Positions 19,089 to 29,330 of a stretch of DNA of 64,000 nt are shown here, in pieces. Position 1 is the first letter of the stretch, and every line of letters starts with the position of its first letter. The stretch is from Melanopsichium pennsylvanicum (lineage: Eukaryota; Basidiomycota; Ustilaginomycetes; Ustilaginales), in the NCBI GenBank assembly GCA_900208305.1, contig OAPG01000012.1, forward strand, positions 124,001 through 188,000. Reading direction: 5' to 3'. The notes under the pieces are model-generated. The model searched no databases and was not told the origin of the DNA. It saw nothing but the letters and a program-made list of their open reading frames with translations. The translations under genes were made by a program, and so were the position numbers.

Positions 19089-20109
19089 AATGAATGGCTT
19101 AGAATTGAGTTTTCGGAGTGGCGGGTGTGGTGATATGTATGAAGTTGTGAGTGTGGTAGTTGGCAAGGGTGATGATGGTGACAGGGGACAACGTGGATGA
19201 TAACAAGGTGATGCATGTATTGATTTGACACTTGTGGAAAGATGACAGGATGACAGGATGACTTGCTCAAATGGACCCCACCAAACGCAAACTCCAAGTC
19301 CGACGTGCATCATGATCAACGTCTCTGACGACGAAAGAACCCAAGCTGAGGCGGGAATTATGCAGCTGCAGATTAGTCTGTCATTGCCTGTTGCTCAAAA
19401 TTTACATGTTCCAACCCAACACATCAACGACTTACCTCACACTCCAGCCCTACCTGCTCGTCCTGCAGGGTGAAACTCGCAAAAGTCGTCGTCTCACTCT
19501 ACACCGCAAAGAGTGGAGTTGTTTCCGCCAAAAGATATTCGCGTAGCTGGAAAAGGCGAAGTGAGATGTTGATTGATTTATAAATAAGCACTGCCTGTGC
19601 TGTGTATCGTACAGTTTACAGTAAAAATTACGTTAGTAAATTTACATTATTACTGTAAATAAGTTATTTACAGTACACTTATTTACAGTACAGAATTGTG
19701 AATGGTTCGCATTGCAATTCGGCAAAGTGTTACTTTCGGTCCAAACCGCGACGCGATCACGTGCCTAGACTTATCACGACTTTTTAGTCTGCCATGCCAT
19801 CAACGCGCAGCAGATCAACACTTTTTCTGTGGCTCTGAGAGTTGGCCATTGGCTTTGTGGCTCACTGGAAACCCCATTCACGACACCATCCTACACTTGA
19901 AAGGTCACGACAACTTTTGATCCTACTACCTGCATCGCGACGAATAGCTTTTCTCATCAGGATTCATCAGAGGTGAAAGCTGCACAGCACCCATCGTACT
20001 CTCGCGCCTTGACCGACATATATCCTATTCACGTACCTCTCATACACAGTACCACAACCTAATCCACATTCGGGTCCGCCCAGCACGAGCACGTGCTGAG
20101 ACAGTCACA
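19089..20109. promoter_or_regulatory. Shared divergent promoter region DBF2 / SPC25
   Basis: 1.02 kb between the two start codons. 19600-19695 is AT-rich and holds four TTTACAGTA-type motifs (see separate repeat). Two mitotic genes leave this region in opposite directions. I cannot identify a cell-cycle element with certainty. Confidence 0.45.
19615..19690. repeat. Cluster of four TTTACAGTA motifs
   Basis: TTTACAGTA lies at 19615, 19667 and 19682, and its reverse complement TACTGTAAA at 19651, all within 76 bp of AT-rich sequence. Similar heptamers recur in other intergenic stretches of this window. Confidence 0.7.
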
Positions 20110-20946
20110 ATGGCAGCAACATCTCGTCCCTCCGTTCTTGCCACGCCCCGTAAACCATTCGGTTCAGTCAAACCATCCAATGCCGAGATGCGAAAGGTGT
20201 ATAACGACTTGGATAACAATGCCGTCTTTGACTTTTCAAGCATCGTATCCGCGGTTAAGACCTTTTCGACACGTTTTCGTGCCTACACCGAGAATGCCAT
20301 CTCCAACATCAACGATGACAAGGCAGAATACGATTCCAACCGCATGGAACACCGCAATCAGCTCAGGACGCTTGACCGCGAGATCGAGGATGCCAAAGCC
20401 AGCCAGGGTGAGCTTTGGCACACCATCGCGCAGGAGCGAGAGCAGGATGCCAACCTTAGGGCGAGACAGCAGGCACTTCAGGCACAAAAGGCGTCAGTCA
20501 CACAAAGATGCAACGAGCTGCAGGCAGAGATCGCTGAGCTCAGGCAGAACCTGGAGAACAAGAAGCTGGCCAAAGAGTCGCAACGAGAAAAGTTGAAGCA
20601 ACAGATCGACAAGAATGGACCCGAGTTGCGTTTGTTGGAAGCTAAGACCGGCTGTTCTGTCGTGCCAACCAAGGTGGGTGACCAGCTCAAGTTCAGCTTC
20701 AACTTGATGAACGCCAACGACTGGTCGCAGGAATGCCATTTCACCATCGACGTCAGCTCGAGCAAATACAAGATCACATCAGTATTGCCACACCTCGAAG
20801 CTGGCCTGCAAGAATCTCTGCTTCAAGAGCTCAACTCTACCCGCAAGTTTTACACTTTTGTCAAGAAGATGCGCGCCGCCTTGCGTGCTCAGGTCGAAAA
20901 GGAGCGTCTCGAGGTCCGTGATGCGGCTCGTCGCGGAGGCCGTTGA
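20110..20946 (+). CDS. SPC25: Kinetochore protein Spc25 (Ndc80 complex)
   Basis: Subunit of the Ndc80 complex that links kinetochores to microtubules. It pairs with Spc24 through its globular end. The 278-residue single exon has a short N-terminus, a long coiled coil at residues about 85-185 (heptads with REIEDAKAS, ELQAEIAELRQNLENKK) and a C-terminal RWD-like fold. There CHFTIDVSSSKYKITS and ELNSTRKFYTFVKKMR match the Spc25 signature (FxFxIDVSS-xYxVxxxxP; ELNxTxxFxxFxxxMR). Length is close to other fungal Spc25 proteins (220-280). The start at 20110 follows CACA, a good context. Confidence 0.9.
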   Translation: MAATSRPSVLATPRKPFGSVKPSNAEMRKVYNDLDNNAVFDFSSIVSAVKTFSTRFRAYTENAISNINDDKAEYDSNRMEHRNQLRTLDREIEDAKASQGELWHTIAQEREQDANLRARQQALQAQKASVTQRCNELQAEIAELRQNLENKKLAKESQREKLKQQIDKNGPELRLLEAKTGCSVVPTKVGDQLKFSFNLMNANDWSQECHFTIDVSSSKYKITSVLPHLEAGLQESLLQELNSTRKFYTFVKKMRAALRAQVEKERLEVRDAARRGGR

Positions 20947-21527
20947 GCGCTCCAGCTCTCTTTCCTTGCCTCATCTCATTCTGTTTCTGACCCTTTCTTT
21001 TGATACCTCTCGCTCTGTATTTGTACCTTTTTTGAGCCTGATCATGCTTTCATTCCGCAATATATTTGGCGAATTCACGCTTCGCCTGTGCATTATCCTT
21101 ATTCTACATGGCTTGTAGAAGCCAGCAACATGCACAAAGTCTGATGCTCCCTTCATGGTGGCAGTCTCGTTCCGTGCTGTCAGCATCGGCTTTCCCTTGA
21201 TGTTGAAGCATTCGATTCTTCATTCTTCGACTCATGCGGTCATGGCCTTGGCATCCTGTATCAACGTGAATAGAAATTTTGGACCCTTTTTTGTATCCAC
21301 AAATTTGATTTTTCTTTCCGAGTCCACATCCGAAAAAAGGGGACTGATATCGCCTTTTTCGACTCGATGACATGATGTTTCTGATCCATCAACTTCAGAC
21401 ATCATAAAGACACGGATTCGTCAACTGATGCGCAGGCAACCGGCTTGGCATCTGACTACATCGCTGACGGCTAGATCCGAGCAACAACACAGGTGCTCGA
21501 AACTTGAGCTATCATCATCTACCAACC
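20947..21527. other. Intergenic between SPC25 and the tRNase Z-TPK gene
   Basis: 581 bp, no gene seen. Contains the SPC25 3' end and the promoter of the downstream fusion gene. Confidence 0.45.
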
Positions 21528-23894
21528 ATGGTGGCACCACGTATGTCGATCAAGTTCTTAGGCACTTCGTCCATGCCAAACTCGTCCAGGAACTACTCTT
21601 CCCTACTTTTCAAGCTGGACAATCATACTGTAATGGTCGACTGCGGCGAGGGCACTCAGCGTCAGTTCCGCTCTCGATATGTTGGCGTGGACGAACGCCT
21701 TGCTAATCTCAAAACCATTTTGATCACGCATCTCCATGCCGACCACGTGCTTGGCCTCGTGCCATTACTCATGTCCATGATGGGTCCATCAGGCGGTTCT
21801 GCTCCGACAGAGAGCATAGCGCCCCGTGTCGAAATCTATGGCCCGCCTGGTCTGCGAGCGCTAATACGCACCACCCTTTCCTTGTGTTACTCGCAATTGA
21901 GCGGCAAGTATGTCGTGCACGAGTTCGTATGGCCATCCAACGAGCAGCTTACAGGCGACGCGCCTTATGCATTGAAAGACCAATCCGAACGCACAGTACC
22001 GAATCTGCCGTTGCATGACGGTGAGGCGAGCACAGGTCGTGATCTCGACATGGATCCAAGGTCCTCCAGCTGGCCCAATTTTCTCTCTTTCAAGACCTCA
22101 AACCAGGGTCCAAGCGTTCGTATCAGTGCAGCTCCTATTTCACATCGATGCCCAACACTCGCCTATGTGTTCGAAGAGGATGCAAGAGCATCGCCTCTCG
22201 ACCCCAGCATTGCTGAGGCACTCAATCGCAACGGACCAGCTCTGCTCGAACAAAGGGGCATTCGACACCCTCTCTCGCTTCTCTCTACTCTTACCACAGA
22301 GCGTCACTCAATCCATCTTCCCGACGGCACCGTTCTCAGTCCTCCCAAGTTAAATGTGCCAGGTCGCAAAGTCACTGTCATGGGAGACACAAGTGATGGC
22401 ACCGGTGGCTTCTCAGAAGCGCAACTTCACGCCGGCTGCGGTCTCCCAGCGCTTGCGTACGGATCCGACGTCTTGATTCACGAGAGCACCAACATTGCCC
22501 TTCCATCGCACCTTAACAAGAACGGCAAAGCTGACTCGCTAGAAGAAGTTGCAGCAAAAGCAAAACTGCGGGGCCACTCTGTTCCTCAAGTAGCCGGCCG
22601 ATTCGCTGCGTTGGTCAATGCAAAGCGTTTGATCCTCAACCACTTTTCCACAAAATACCCCAGCCCGCCGCACTATCTGCTCGACACAGCAGGGACCAAT
22701 GTCGAGTCAGCTCAGAATCAACAGCCAGCGCAAGCTCGACAACTTGGAGATCCAGAGAAAAAGGCTTTGATCATGAAAGAGTTCGAGCTGCAGGCACACC
22801 ACGCGTGGCAACAAGCGACTGAAAGCGTCACAGGGCTCGAAACATACTCGGCTTTCGATGGCTTTCACTTCGAAGTGCCACCTCGTCCGGAGAAGATCGA
22901 AGGAATACCGGCGAGTGAAGATGGCAATGTGTTCGCTAGGCCGTGGGAGCAAGCCTCGCCGTCTGCGGACAATGGAAACAGCCTCAAACGAAAACATAAG
23001 GAGTCTGAATCATCGATAGCCGGTAGGGAGCTATTATGGGATCCATCACCCTTGCTCCTACCGTCATCGCGCGATGATGTGCACAAGTACGCTATGGTGC
23101 TGCTAAATTGCCCTCTTGATGACCGTCAGATCGGACACTTTCGTCACTTGTGGGAGTCGGCGTCGCTCCGTTTGTGTGCTGACGGTGCGGCGAATCGCCT
23201 GCTCGACACGTTCGGTCTCGCAGCATTCGAGGGTCAGAACGGCGGGCCTTCGGTGGCTCTGCCCGACGCGATCCTAGGAGACCTTGACTCGATACGATCG
23301 GACACGCAAAGATTCTTCGAATCAAAGGGTGTCGCAGTTCATGACAGACCTTCTCAGTACGCTACTGACCTCCAGAAGACGATTCAAGAAGTGGAAGATC
23401 GAGAAGAAGGCGCTGGAGATGGTAAAGAGAATACATTGATCATTTTTGGCGGTCTCTCCGGTCGCTTGGACCAGAGCGTGCATACATTACACGTGCTATG
23501 GCAGCTCGCACCTGGAACGGAAGATCTGGGTAGCGTCACGGACCCAGAGAACCCAGACGAGCGAGGCAATAGGCTCAGGAAGCGACAGCGCACATTTGCG
23601 ATCGGAGAGGGTAGTGTAGCGTGGCTACTACCAAAAGGTAAACACACGCTCAAGATGTCACGCCAAGTCATGGGCAAGAGTTGTGGCATATTACCTCTGG
23701 GCGTAGGGAACAGCGGTGCAAAGGTGACGACAAAGGGATTGGAATGGAATTTGGAAGGAGACAGGACGACTTTGGGCGGTTTTTTGTCGACGTCGAATCA
23801 TGTGTACGACAAGGAGGGCGTGGTCGAGGTGGAGAACGATGAGCCTGTGTACTGGACTGTTGAGCTGCGTCCTGATGCCGAATGCAGCTTGTGA
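21528..23894 (+). CDS. tRNase Z (ELAC1-type) fused to thiamine pyrophosphokinase
   Basis: One uninterrupted frame of 788 residues with two enzymes. Residues 1 to about 420 are a tRNase Z, which cuts 3' trailers from precursor tRNAs: IKFLGTSSMPNSSRN, DCGEGTQRQ, metal motif THLHADH (H68, H70, D72, H73), ISHRCPTLAYVFE, VMGDTSDG, LIHEST, KLRGHSVPQVAG, LILNHFSTKY. After a polar linker of about 95 residues, 518-788 is a thiamine pyrophosphokinase, which makes thiamine diphosphate from thiamine and ATP: CADGAANRLLD, DAILGDLDS (580-588), QYATDLQK, FGGLSGRLDQ, GKSCGILPLG, GLEWNL, GGFLSTSN. All key residues of both halves look intact. The ATG at 21528 (CAACCATGG) is preferred. The two activities are normally separate proteins. 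Confidence 0.92.
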   Translation: MVAPRMSIKFLGTSSMPNSSRNYSSLLFKLDNHTVMVDCGEGTQRQFRSRYVGVDERLANLKTILITHLHADHVLGLVPLLMSMMGPSGGSAPTESIAPRVEIYGPPGLRALIRTTLSLCYSQLSGKYVVHEFVWPSNEQLTGDAPYALKDQSERTVPNLPLHDGEASTGRDLDMDPRSSSWPNFLSFKTSNQGPSVRISAAPISHRCPTLAYVFEEDARASPLDPSIAEALNRNGPALLEQRGIRHPLSLLSTLTTERHSIHLPDGTVLSPPKLNVPGRKVTVMGDTSDGTGGFSEAQLHAGCGLPALAYGSDVLIHESTNIALPSHLNKNGKADSLEEVAAKAKLRGHSVPQVAGRFAALVNAKRLILNHFSTKYPSPPHYLLDTAGTNVESAQNQQPAQARQLGDPEKKALIMKEFELQAHHAWQQATESVTGLETYSAFDGFHFEVPPRPEKIEGIPASEDGNVFARPWEQASPSADNGNSLKRKHKESESSIAGRELLWDPSPLLLPSSRDDVHKYAMVLLNCPLDDRQIGHFRHLWESASLRLCADGAANRLLDTFGLAAFEGQNGGPSVALPDAILGDLDSIRSDTQRFFESKGVAVHDRPSQYATDLQKTIQEVEDREEGAGDGKENTLIIFGGLSGRLDQSVHTLHVLWQLAPGTEDLGSVTDPENPDERGNRLRKRQRTFAIGEGSVAWLLPKGKHTLKMSRQVMGKSCGILPLGVGNSGAKVTTKGLEWNLEGDRTTLGGFLSTSNHVYDKEGVVEVENDEPVYWTVELRPDAECSL

Positions 23895-24262
23895 GTTGCA
23901 GATTATTACCATACCATCAATACTATGCTTTGCGTTGACGGTAAGCCTGCTTGCTTCACAAACACAGACTTCAGCATGCAGATTCTTTTCTAATACGCTG
24001 CTAGGACTATCAAAGCAATTTGTGAAGGTACGCAGAATCCTGTTGGGCATTGCGTGTAACAGCGTGGGATGCCAAAGTCGGCGTATAGTCATGGCTCCAT
24101 TTACTTCACTGTACACCATACTCTGGACGTCTGTGTATGAAGGCGGGACACAGGAGCAAACCTAAGCGTGAATATATGTATAATTCAGGCTGGATACTAA
24201 CTCTAGCGTGAAGTGTAATGAACAATTTCAAATGAGCAAAAGAAATTGTAATACCTGAACGT

Positions 24263-24290
24263 GCGTGTTGCGTGTTGCGTGTTGCGTGTG
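24263..24290. repeat. 7-bp tandem repeat, 4 units
   Basis: GCGTGTT three times followed by GCGTGTG. Confidence 0.85.
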
Positions 24291-24409
24291 GCAGGCGAGC
24301 ACGCTGTAACTTGAGAGTTGGAACAGAAAGGCTCTGATGAGAGAAGAAAGCAAGCGAGCAGGCAGGGCTACATGTAAATTGTGTATTTAATTCAAGGCTG
24401 AATACCAGA

Positions 24410-24442
24410 CGAGAGAGAGGAAAGAGAGAGAGAGAAAGAGAG
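24410..24442. repeat. GA-rich simple repeat
   Basis: GAGAGAGA-type purine tract with a few interruptions, about 370 bp before the septin start. Confidence 0.8.
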
Positions 24443-24806
24443 CGTGATTGGCGGTGGAAAATGAGAGCACTGCAAGTGTGCTCGTGCGCAACACTCAGAC
24501 ACACGCTCACGCCGAAGCCTTGACCATCTTCCAGAGAGCACGTCCCTCGCCATTATTGTCACTGAATGTTACCATCACCATCGCCACCTCCATCATCTCT
24601 TTCACCTTGTTCTTCTTCTTCATCATCGCCAACGGCATCACCTTCTTACGTTGCACCTGACCGAGCTGTGCATTATCTTCGACTCGTACGTCACAGCACA
24701 CCCTGCAACACTTCAGAGCTAGCCGCGAGCTTGTTCACTCAAAAGCATTCTTAAGCAACATTCCACCCCCCACACCGCCACCATTTCTTCTATAATCAAC
24801 TCCAGC

Positions 24807-26008
24807 ATGGCTTCGCGCCGTCGTGCGGCCAAGAAGGGTGTCTCCTTCTGCCTCATGGTCGTTGGCGCTTCGGGAACCGGCAAGACCACCTTTGTCAACA
24901 CCCTGTGTGAATCCGAGGTCATCGGCCACAAGATCAGCGACAACCCCGAGACTGCTCATATTGAGGAGGGCATTCGCATCAAGCCCGTACACGTCGAACT
25001 CGAGGAGGACGGAATGCGCATCGGTTTGACCATCGTTGACACCCCCGGTTTCGGCGACAACATTGACAACGAATATGCGTGAGTATTTTACCTCAGAAGC
25101 TGCAAATGCCGACCCATCGTCTTTTATCCGTAAAGCCGCATTACTGACGTTCTCTCCTCTATCTTTTGATCACGCACTGACTGTCCTCACGCTATCATAG
25201 CTTCTCTGAGATCGTCGGCTTCCTCGAACGACAGTACGATGACATTCTTGCCGAGGAGTCGCGAATCAAGCGTAACCCTCGTTTTCGCGATAACCGTGTC
25301 CATGCTCTCCTCTATTTCATCACACCCACCGGTCACTCGTTGCGAGAGGTGGATATCGAGCTCATGCGCCGCCTTTCACCCCGTGTCAACGTCATTCCCG
25401 TCATCGGCAAGGCAGACTCAATGACCCTCACTGAGCGACAAGACTTCAAGAGGCGCATCATGGAGGACATTGAGCACTATGGTATCCCTGTCTACAACTT
25501 CCCTTATGACGTCGACGAGGACGACGAAGAGACCATCGCAGACAACTCTGAGCTTCGTGGTCTCATGCCTTTCGCCATTGTCGGTTCCGAAGAGGATGTT
25601 GTCGTTAACGGCGAGCCCGTTCGCGCACGAAAGTACCCGTGGGGTATCGTCGAGGTGGACAACCCCAAGCATTCTGATTTCGCCCGTCTGCGATCCGCAT
25701 TGCTCAACACACATCTCACCGACCTCAAGGAGATCACCCACGACTTCCTTTACGAAAACTACCGTACCGAGAAGCTCTCCAGAACCGTCCACAGCGATTA
25801 TGCAGACACCTCGATCCCCGGTGAAGAGCTCGCCAACCAGTCTGTCAGACTCAAGGAGGAACAGCTCAAGCGCGAGGAGGACAAGCTCAAGGAGATCGAG
25901 CTCAGGGTACAGAGAGAGATCCAGGAGAAGAGACAGGAGTTGCTCGCAAAGGAAGAGAGCTTGAGGAACCTTGAATCACGTCTTCAGGCTCAGAACATCA
26001 ACGAATAG
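24807..26008 (+). CDS. CDC11: Septin Cdc11
   Basis: GTP-binding filament subunit that marks the bud neck or septum and scaffolds cytokinesis. Exons 24807-25078 and 25201-26008 (intron phase 2) give 359 residues. The P-loop GASGTGKTT is at 20-28, the switch is DTPGFGD, the G4 motif is GKAD, and the septin-unique element KYPWGIVEVDN is present. A C-terminal coiled coil of about 60 residues (LKEEQLKREEDKLKEIELRV) follows. RNPRFRDNRVH, RRIMEDIEHYGIPVYNFP and MPFAIVGSEE identify the Cdc11 branch rather than Cdc3, Cdc10 or Cdc12. Confidence 0.94.
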
Positions 26009-26390
26009 GCGTGTGCAGCGGCTCAGACTAGCGATACCGCGATTTAATCTTGGTCGCTACTAGACGGATATCTCTTGCAGACCGGCCCACCCGCACCGAC
26101 CATGTCATACCTCTGCCATACATCCCATTGCATCTGGCGAACCTTTGTTAATCTCAGCTGTCAGTTCTCGTTACGCATCCGTCCTGACTGTGCATTGCTG
26201 TTTCGAAGAAAGGGAGGCCTTTGTAAGTGCGCATTCTGGTTCCTGGGAAGAGCTGTTCAACATGTGTTATCGTCGCGGTGCGATCGACGCTGGAATCTGT
26301 AAGTCGTGGATGTGGATAGGCACATCGAACAGGGATAGGCGAGCCGAAGTATGTCTACTGCTTGGGTGTCGTGAGTTTTGGAAGCAAGGT
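26009..26390. other. Convergent intergenic region CDC11 / FAP7
   Basis: 382 bp, 3' ends only, nothing else seen. Confidence 0.5.
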
Positions 26391-27029
26391 CTATTCGAGA
26401 CCACGAGCCTGCCTCCAAGAGTGAATCCACTGAATGATCCTCTCGACGTTGTCTTCCACATCACCGGATTCCTGACTTCTGAGCTCGACGACAGCTTCTG
26501 CTGGGTACGACGAGCGAGCGTCATCCGCCACGACACCCATGATTTCTGCCTCATTGTTCTCCTGAATCTTTTTCAACGGGTACCCTCGCTTTTCCAACCT
26601 TTCCCAAAGAACGCTGTGATCGCATCTAAGGACTACCACAAGGTCAACCCATCGCTCCGGCCAAACATCACAAGTGTGCCAATCCAAGATCAGTCCTCCT
26701 CTCTCGTCACCATCCTCACCCTGCTCTTTCGCTCGTCTCAGCTCCTCCTCAACAAATTCATCACTTTCCTGTGGTTCCGGCGCGTTTGTGCCGGTGAGCG
26801 GTTCAAGATGGTCCAAGAGCTGATCCTCGTTCACTTCGTACGACTGCCATTCTTCCAAATAGTCGGTGTAAAATCCTTCGTCCTTGACCACCACTCCGAC
26901 ATCTATCTGGCGCAATGGGTGAGATGATGAGGACGAGGGAGAGTAGGTGGATGCTAGAAGGGAGCTGTGTGTGGATTTGCCCGTTCCAGGTGTGCCAGTG
27001 ATGACTATGTTGGGAAAGCTGCGAACCAT
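26391..27029 (-). CDS. FAP7: Adenylate kinase isoenzyme 6 homolog (Fap7)
   Basis: Small nuclear/cytosolic ATPase and adenylate kinase needed for the last steps of 40S ribosomal subunit maturation, where it works with Rps14. 212 residues from the ATG at 27029. The P-loop GTPGTGKST is at about 10-18. The AK6 marks DEGFYTDYLEEWQSY and LLDHLEP are present, followed by ILDWHTCDVWPERWVDLVVVLRC (here W-D replaces the usual D-H-S-C-E spacing), then RGYPLKKIQENNEAEIM. The acidic EEELRRAKEQGEDGDERGG segment (about 95-115) is an insertion relative to short homologs. In-frame codons upstream to 27137 are not needed. Confidence 0.9.
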   Translation of the reverse strand: MVRSFPNIVITGTPGTGKSTHSSLLASTYSPSSSSSHPLRQIDVGVVVKDEGFYTDYLEEWQSYEVNEDQLLDHLEPLTGTNAPEPQESDEFVEEELRRAKEQGEDGDERGGLILDWHTCDVWPERWVDLVVVLRCDHSVLWERLEKRGYPLKKIQENNEAEIMGVVADDARSSYPAEAVVELRSQESGDVEDNVERIIQWIHSWRQARGLE

Positions 27030-27626
27030 CTTGTCTTCTGAACTTGGTTGAGTGATTGAATCTTTCGGCGCGGAGGCGAAGACTGCGGCCACTTCCGTAC
27101 GTGGGCAGATGCAGACAAAATATCGCTGTTTTAGCAAGGTAAAGAAGTATTGGCAGTGAGACGATGTGGACGAATATATGCATGCACCCTGGGAAGGTCT
27201 CCAGAAAAAGTTTTGGACGTGGAGAATTCGAAAATAACAGAGAGATGTTAAATCCTAACATGATATGTTTTGCCACATGCCAACATGAGCGCGTGCTGTT
27301 GGCTTGTGACCTGCTCAGTCTCGAAGGCCTTTTCGCAGTGACGGGACGAGCCATGCAGCCCTTCTGACACCAGAATCTCAATACAAGAGAGCTGTAGGTG
27401 GTTGAAACTTCGTCTGATGCGTATGCCATGGGCCAGGCACATGGCAGGACGCACTGACTCGCTCTCACTTAGATTCCATCACGCTTTTCAGCACAGTACT
27501 GAATTGACAAGGACAGTCTAACTCACTCCGCCGATCGCGATTTTGTCGCTCTCGCATAAATATATTTTCACGTTGATTGAGGCATAAGAAGTTTCTGACA
27601 TTGAGCGCACGCTTACTTAGAAACAC
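27030..27626. other. Intergenic between FAP7 start and nitronate monooxygenase stop
   Basis: 597 bp, no gene seen. The FAP7 promoter should lie here. Confidence 0.45.
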
Positions 27627-28820
27627 TTAGAGACGGGCAACGCCACCAACAAGTAGCTGACTGCCGTTCCTGAGCACGTCAACAGCCTCGTTGATCATCT
27701 CGTCCATAATCTCCTTAGCGGGTTTAATGTCGTCAATGACACTGGCGCACTTGCCGAGCAAGAATCTCTTGCTGATCTGTGTCTCCTTGGTTCCCTCCTC
27801 GTCGTCGTTGTCCAAATCATGGTAGACGGGGATAATACCTTGTTCAGTCAACCTCTTGATGTCTTGAGGGCGGGATTCCCATTCCTCAATGTAAGGAGTC
27901 TTGAAGACTCGAAGGGGACGACCGGTGAAGATGATGGTGCGAATGTCGGTTTCGTGGGTGGACTTGAGAACAGCCTCCTTGTGAGCCTTGGGAGCGCCTG
28001 CCTCCTTGGAGGCGACGAAACGAGTGCCGACCCAGACACCGTCAGCACCGTAGCAGATAGAGGCGGCGAGACCGCGACCGTTGAAAATACCACCAGCAGC
28101 AACAGTGATGATGGGCTTGCCAGTGAGAGGCGATTTGCGACCACGGCAAATGTCGACAACACGAGGAGCGATGATCGAAAGAGGAACATCGCCAGTGTGT
28201 CCACCACCTTCACCACCCTGGAAAATGACCATGTCAACACCCGCGTCGAGCACCTTGGGAGCGTGCTTGGGGTGACCAATGATACCGGCTACGACGATGT
28301 TGGCTTTGTGGAGCTTTTGCACTACCTCGACGGGAGGAACACCGACAGCAGAGACGAAGAGCTTAGCGCCAGACTCGATAATGATGTCGATGAGTTCAGG
28401 GAGCTGTCCGTTGGTGTAGTCTGTATTGGTTTTTCGTGCACCACCGCCAACCTTCGGAAGCAGCAGATCAACACCGAAAGCACCGTTCTTGTCCTTCAGA
28501 TACGACTTGAGTTCCTGTACCTGCTTTCTCAAGTAAGCGGGAGTGTATCCCACGCCACCAATTACACCAATACCTCCGGCGTTGGTGACGGCGGCGGCGA
28601 GCTCAGGACCTGCAGCGACGTTCCTGTTTTGTACGACACGGCATGCAAGATAAAAATAATCGTATCAGTATGCACGAAGAAATGCTTAGAACGTGGTCGA
28701 CCTCGCCTCTCGAAGTGGATCGATGACGGAGAGGAGAACTTACATACCGGCAAGCATGATAGGATGCTTGAGGCCGAACTGCTCGGTGAGCGGGGTCTTA
28801 ATTTGCTGTGGGGAAGCCAT
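27627..28820 (-). CDS. Nitronate monooxygenase (2-nitropropane dioxygenase family)
   Basis: FMN enzyme that oxidises alkyl nitronates such as propionate-3-nitronate to the carbonyl compound and nitrite. Exons 28820-28744 and 28623-27627 encode 357 residues. The junction creates PIMLAGMNVAAGPELAAAVT, the conserved N-terminal FMN-binding segment. A TIM-barrel follows, with GGIGVIGG, VVAGIIGHPKHA, the active-site GGEGGGHTGD carrying the catalytic His, and the phosphate-binding VAAGGIFNGRGLAASICYGADGVWVGTRF (split over two strands). The tail KSTHETDIRTIIFTGRP is typical of fungal class II enzymes. The plus-strand neighbour NAA38 is divergent from it. Confidence 0.93.
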
Positions 28821-29330
28821 TGTGTACGTTGCGATTGATTCCTACGGGGTACAGTAGAAGGTGGGGGAAGGGAAAGGGTAGGATAGATTGAATATGGTGA
28901 CAAGCTATCCAGTCTATAAATGGGGGGCGAGATCGCACTGGATGCGGGATGGCAGCTCAGCTGTGGGAGCCAACCAGGGAAGAATAATAACCCAAAACTC
29001 GACCTCGCCACTAAGCATTGTACAGCATAATGACAGCGTGGACCTGACCAAAAAGACTCGGATTGAATTTACCGGTGTCTAGCCGGTCAACCCGGCGCAT
29101 TCAACATCGTCCTGCCAATTTTTTCGAAAGATGAAAATAGGGTCTCGTGGAGCATTTGCCTCCCGCACGGAAAGTAAATTTACTTTCTTCTTGAACCCTG
29201 TCTCGGCTCTGACTGTCCTTGATCATGAATGGCTTCGATGGTTGACAGCTTTGGCATCAACCATCCGTACACTCATCGCCTGCATTCTCTCACCTAAGCG
29301 CTGCTCGCGTCGGTGGAGCTGCTGATCAAG
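28821..29330. promoter_or_regulatory. Divergent promoter region (nitronate monooxygenase / NAA38)
   Basis: 510 bp between start codons, no other gene seen and no recognisable factor site. Confidence 0.4.

Larger units (their letters stand above)
23895..24806. other. Intergenic with short tandem repeats, upstream of CDC11
   Basis: No gene supported. Includes four 7-bp GCGTGTT/G units (24263-24290) and a GA-rich tract (24410-24442). The right end is a C/A- and CT-rich 5' leader typical before a highly expressed start. Confidence 0.45.

Noticed and set aside
26803..27468. 221-codon minus-strand frame overlapping the FAP7 start
   Set aside because: It is an alternative frame of the FAP7 5' region. 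The P-loop-containing frame is the conserved one.
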